From Ancylomarina subtilis (GTDB lineage Bacteria > Bacteroidota > Bacteroidia > Bacteroidales > Marinifilaceae): DNA of 64,000 nucleotides. Location: contig NZ_SHKN01000002.1 in the NCBI RefSeq assembly GCF_004217115.1, forward strand, positions 372,001 through 436,000, read 5' to 3'. Both the position numbers and the translations under genes were made by a program. The notes under the pieces were generated by a model. The model saw nothing but the letters and a program-made list of their open reading frames with translations. It was not told the origin of the DNA and ran no database searches. This document shows, in pieces, positions 63,341 through 64,000 of the stretch (the first letter of the stretch is position 1; every line of letters begins with the position of its first letter).

Positions 63341-63583
63341 ATGCACGACGGATGCGCAGGAAGTTTCGAGAATGGTCAGCAAGTGGTTGACAAAATTAGA
63401 ATGATGGGATTTGCAGAGCAATTGATGCCTATGCCATTGGATATTGAATGTCATGGATGTAAGGAAACATTTACCATGGAGGAGTTCGAAGGACATTGTC
63501 CAAAATGTGATATGGTTCATGGTGTCACCCCGTGTCATGCTTTTGATCCCAATAACATTATGGCTGCTGGTATTGGCTACTAA
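63341..63583 (+). CDS. Small Cys/His-rich metal-binding protein
   Basis: This 80-residue protein starts at the ATG at 63341; a TTG at 63308 is less likely. Cys5 sits in MHDGCAGSF, then Cys37 and Cys40 in ECHGCKE, Cys53 and Cys56 in CPKCD, and Cys65 in TPCH. The middle pairs form a zinc-ribbon pattern similar to HypA-like metallochaperones. A Met-rich stretch (MMGFAEQLMPMPLD) may also bind metal. It ends the operon before a terminator. A metal-carrier or electron-carrier role is suggested by the cysteines and neighbours. Confidence 0.7.
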   Translation: MHDGCAGSFENGQQVVDKIRMMGFAEQLMPMPLDIECHGCKETFTMEEFEGHCPKCDMVHGVTPCHAFDPNNIMAAGIGY

Positions 63584-63607
63584 TATTGTATTTAAAATCT
63601 AAAAGTA

Positions 63608-63642
63608 AAAAGACCTAAGAGCATTGAGCTTTTAGGTCTTTT
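63608..63642. terminator. Terminator of the four-gene operon
   Basis: An 11-bp stem (63608-63618 with 63632-63642) is flanked by A-runs and T-runs. It closes the operon and also lies 23 bp past the stop of the minus-strand gene. Confidence 0.85.
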
Positions 63643-63664
63643 CATATTTTAAGGGAGCGGATAG

Positions 63665-64000
63665 TTATTTCACAATAAGTTTTCCTTTGTAAATTTTTTC
63701 ACCCTCAAGATTGATGATATGAATACCGGGTTTTAGTTGTTCTCGGTTAATCAATACATTATTATTGGTGATATTCTCAATAATACGAACAACACGACCT
63801 GAAGCATCAACCACAATCAGGCGATATGATTCATTATTTTCATTTGGAAATTCAACACGACTGCTATTTTCCATTGGATTAGGATAAATATTAAGTTTTG
63901 TGTTGGTTTCGACAGGATCTTCAATACCTACAAGAGGTCCTGCTGGATCTACAGTTGGTTCTCCTGGTGTAATGTTGGCATGGAAAATACCATTACCATG
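63665..64000 (-). CDS. C-terminal part of a T9SS type A secreted protein (runs off window)
   Basis: About 111 codons are open from the right edge of the window to the stop at 63665. The sequence passes a Pro-rich linker (GEPTVDPAGP) into KLNIYPNP, the standard opening of the type A type IX secretion C-terminal domain. It continues to VVDASGRVVRII and KPGIHIINLEGEKIYKGKLIVK. This directs export through the T9SS and cleavage or anchoring. The functional domain lies outside the window. The reading frame at the edge is consistent and continuous. Confidence 0.9.
   Translation of the reverse strand, partial: HGNGIFHANITPGEPTVDPAGPLVGIEDPVETNTKLNIYPNPMENSSRVEFPNENNESYRLIVVDASGRVVRIIENITNNNVLINREQLKPGIHIINLEGEKIYKGKLIVK

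Noticed and set aside
60115-63583. Ordinary ABC importer operon
   Set aside because: There is no membrane permease gene and the binding-protein-like product has no signal peptide.

Overview
The window is a chromosomal segment of an AT-rich member of the Bacteroidota. The best guess is a marine or anaerobic Marinilabiliales-type lineage; this is inferred from gene content and not proven. Supporting signs are two type IX secretion (T9SS) sorting-domain proteins, an Rnf complex gene next to rseC, OstA-like, SurA and MoxR genes in the gene order usual for this phylum, Bacteroidetes-style promoters (TAnnTTTG), a fused branched-chain 2-oxoacid dehydrogenase E1, tryptophanase, and few Shine-Dalgarno sequences.

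Layout. 1-4.9 kb (minus): the 5' end of rnfB, rseC, an outer-membrane barrel protein and recG. 5-6.8 kb (plus): a degenerate methyltransferase-like protein, a PduO-type cobalamin adenosyltransferase and a DUF2795 protein. 6.8-13.3 kb (minus): an envelope biogenesis run (OstA-like, MoxR ATPase, SurA, parvulin-like lipoprotein) with guaB. 13.5-23.3 kb (plus): recQ, DUF5063, a 3'-5' exonuclease, an RlmI-like methyltransferase, a DEAD-box helicase, a HemY-like oxidoreductase, Tex and a zinc-ribbon protein. 23.3-26.8 kb: small envelope and membrane genes plus an apparent gene remnant. 26.9-30.5 kb (minus): nadD, gmk, yicC and a MATE transporter. 30.6-31.2 kb (minus): five tRNA genes (Ser, then Gly-Tyr twice) with a terminator. 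31.6-44 kb: an SRPBCC protein, E2 and fused E1, flavodoxin, an MsbA-like exporter, purB, a DUF3078 barrel protein and tnaA. 44-50.2 kb: a TPR protein, recF-DUF721, ndk, nrnA and a stand-alone PD-(D/E)XK nuclease-like protein. 50.3-57.4 kb: an RsmI-like methylase, a 21-bp-period repeat array, a small RX4H protein, a DUF2520 protein, kdsC, a UbiA-type prenyltransferase, Maf and an S46 peptidase. 57.5-59.8 kb: a large T9SS type B protein. 60.1-63.6 kb: an unusual four-gene operon. The window ends in a T9SS type A protein.

Most genes are ordinary housekeeping in conserved order. The strongest candidate for an undescribed system is the 60.1-63.6 kb operon. It encodes a solute-binding-protein-like protein with no signal peptide, a HypB-like GTPase with two extra CxxC pairs, a complete ABC ATPase with no membrane partner, and a small Cys-rich protein. 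The solute-binding-like protein and the ABC ATPase share a DUF1858-like N-terminal domain. A Crp/FNR-type palindrome sits where a class II activator site should be in the promoter. I read it as a cytosolic metal or cofactor delivery machine under redox or anaerobic control; this is inference.

The second notable feature is a 13-unit array with a 21-bp period between two divergent promoters at 51.2-51.5 kb. It has a perfect palindrome where the repeat orientation flips. The PD-(D/E)XK protein at 48.3-50.2 kb is a possible defence or DNA-processing gene.
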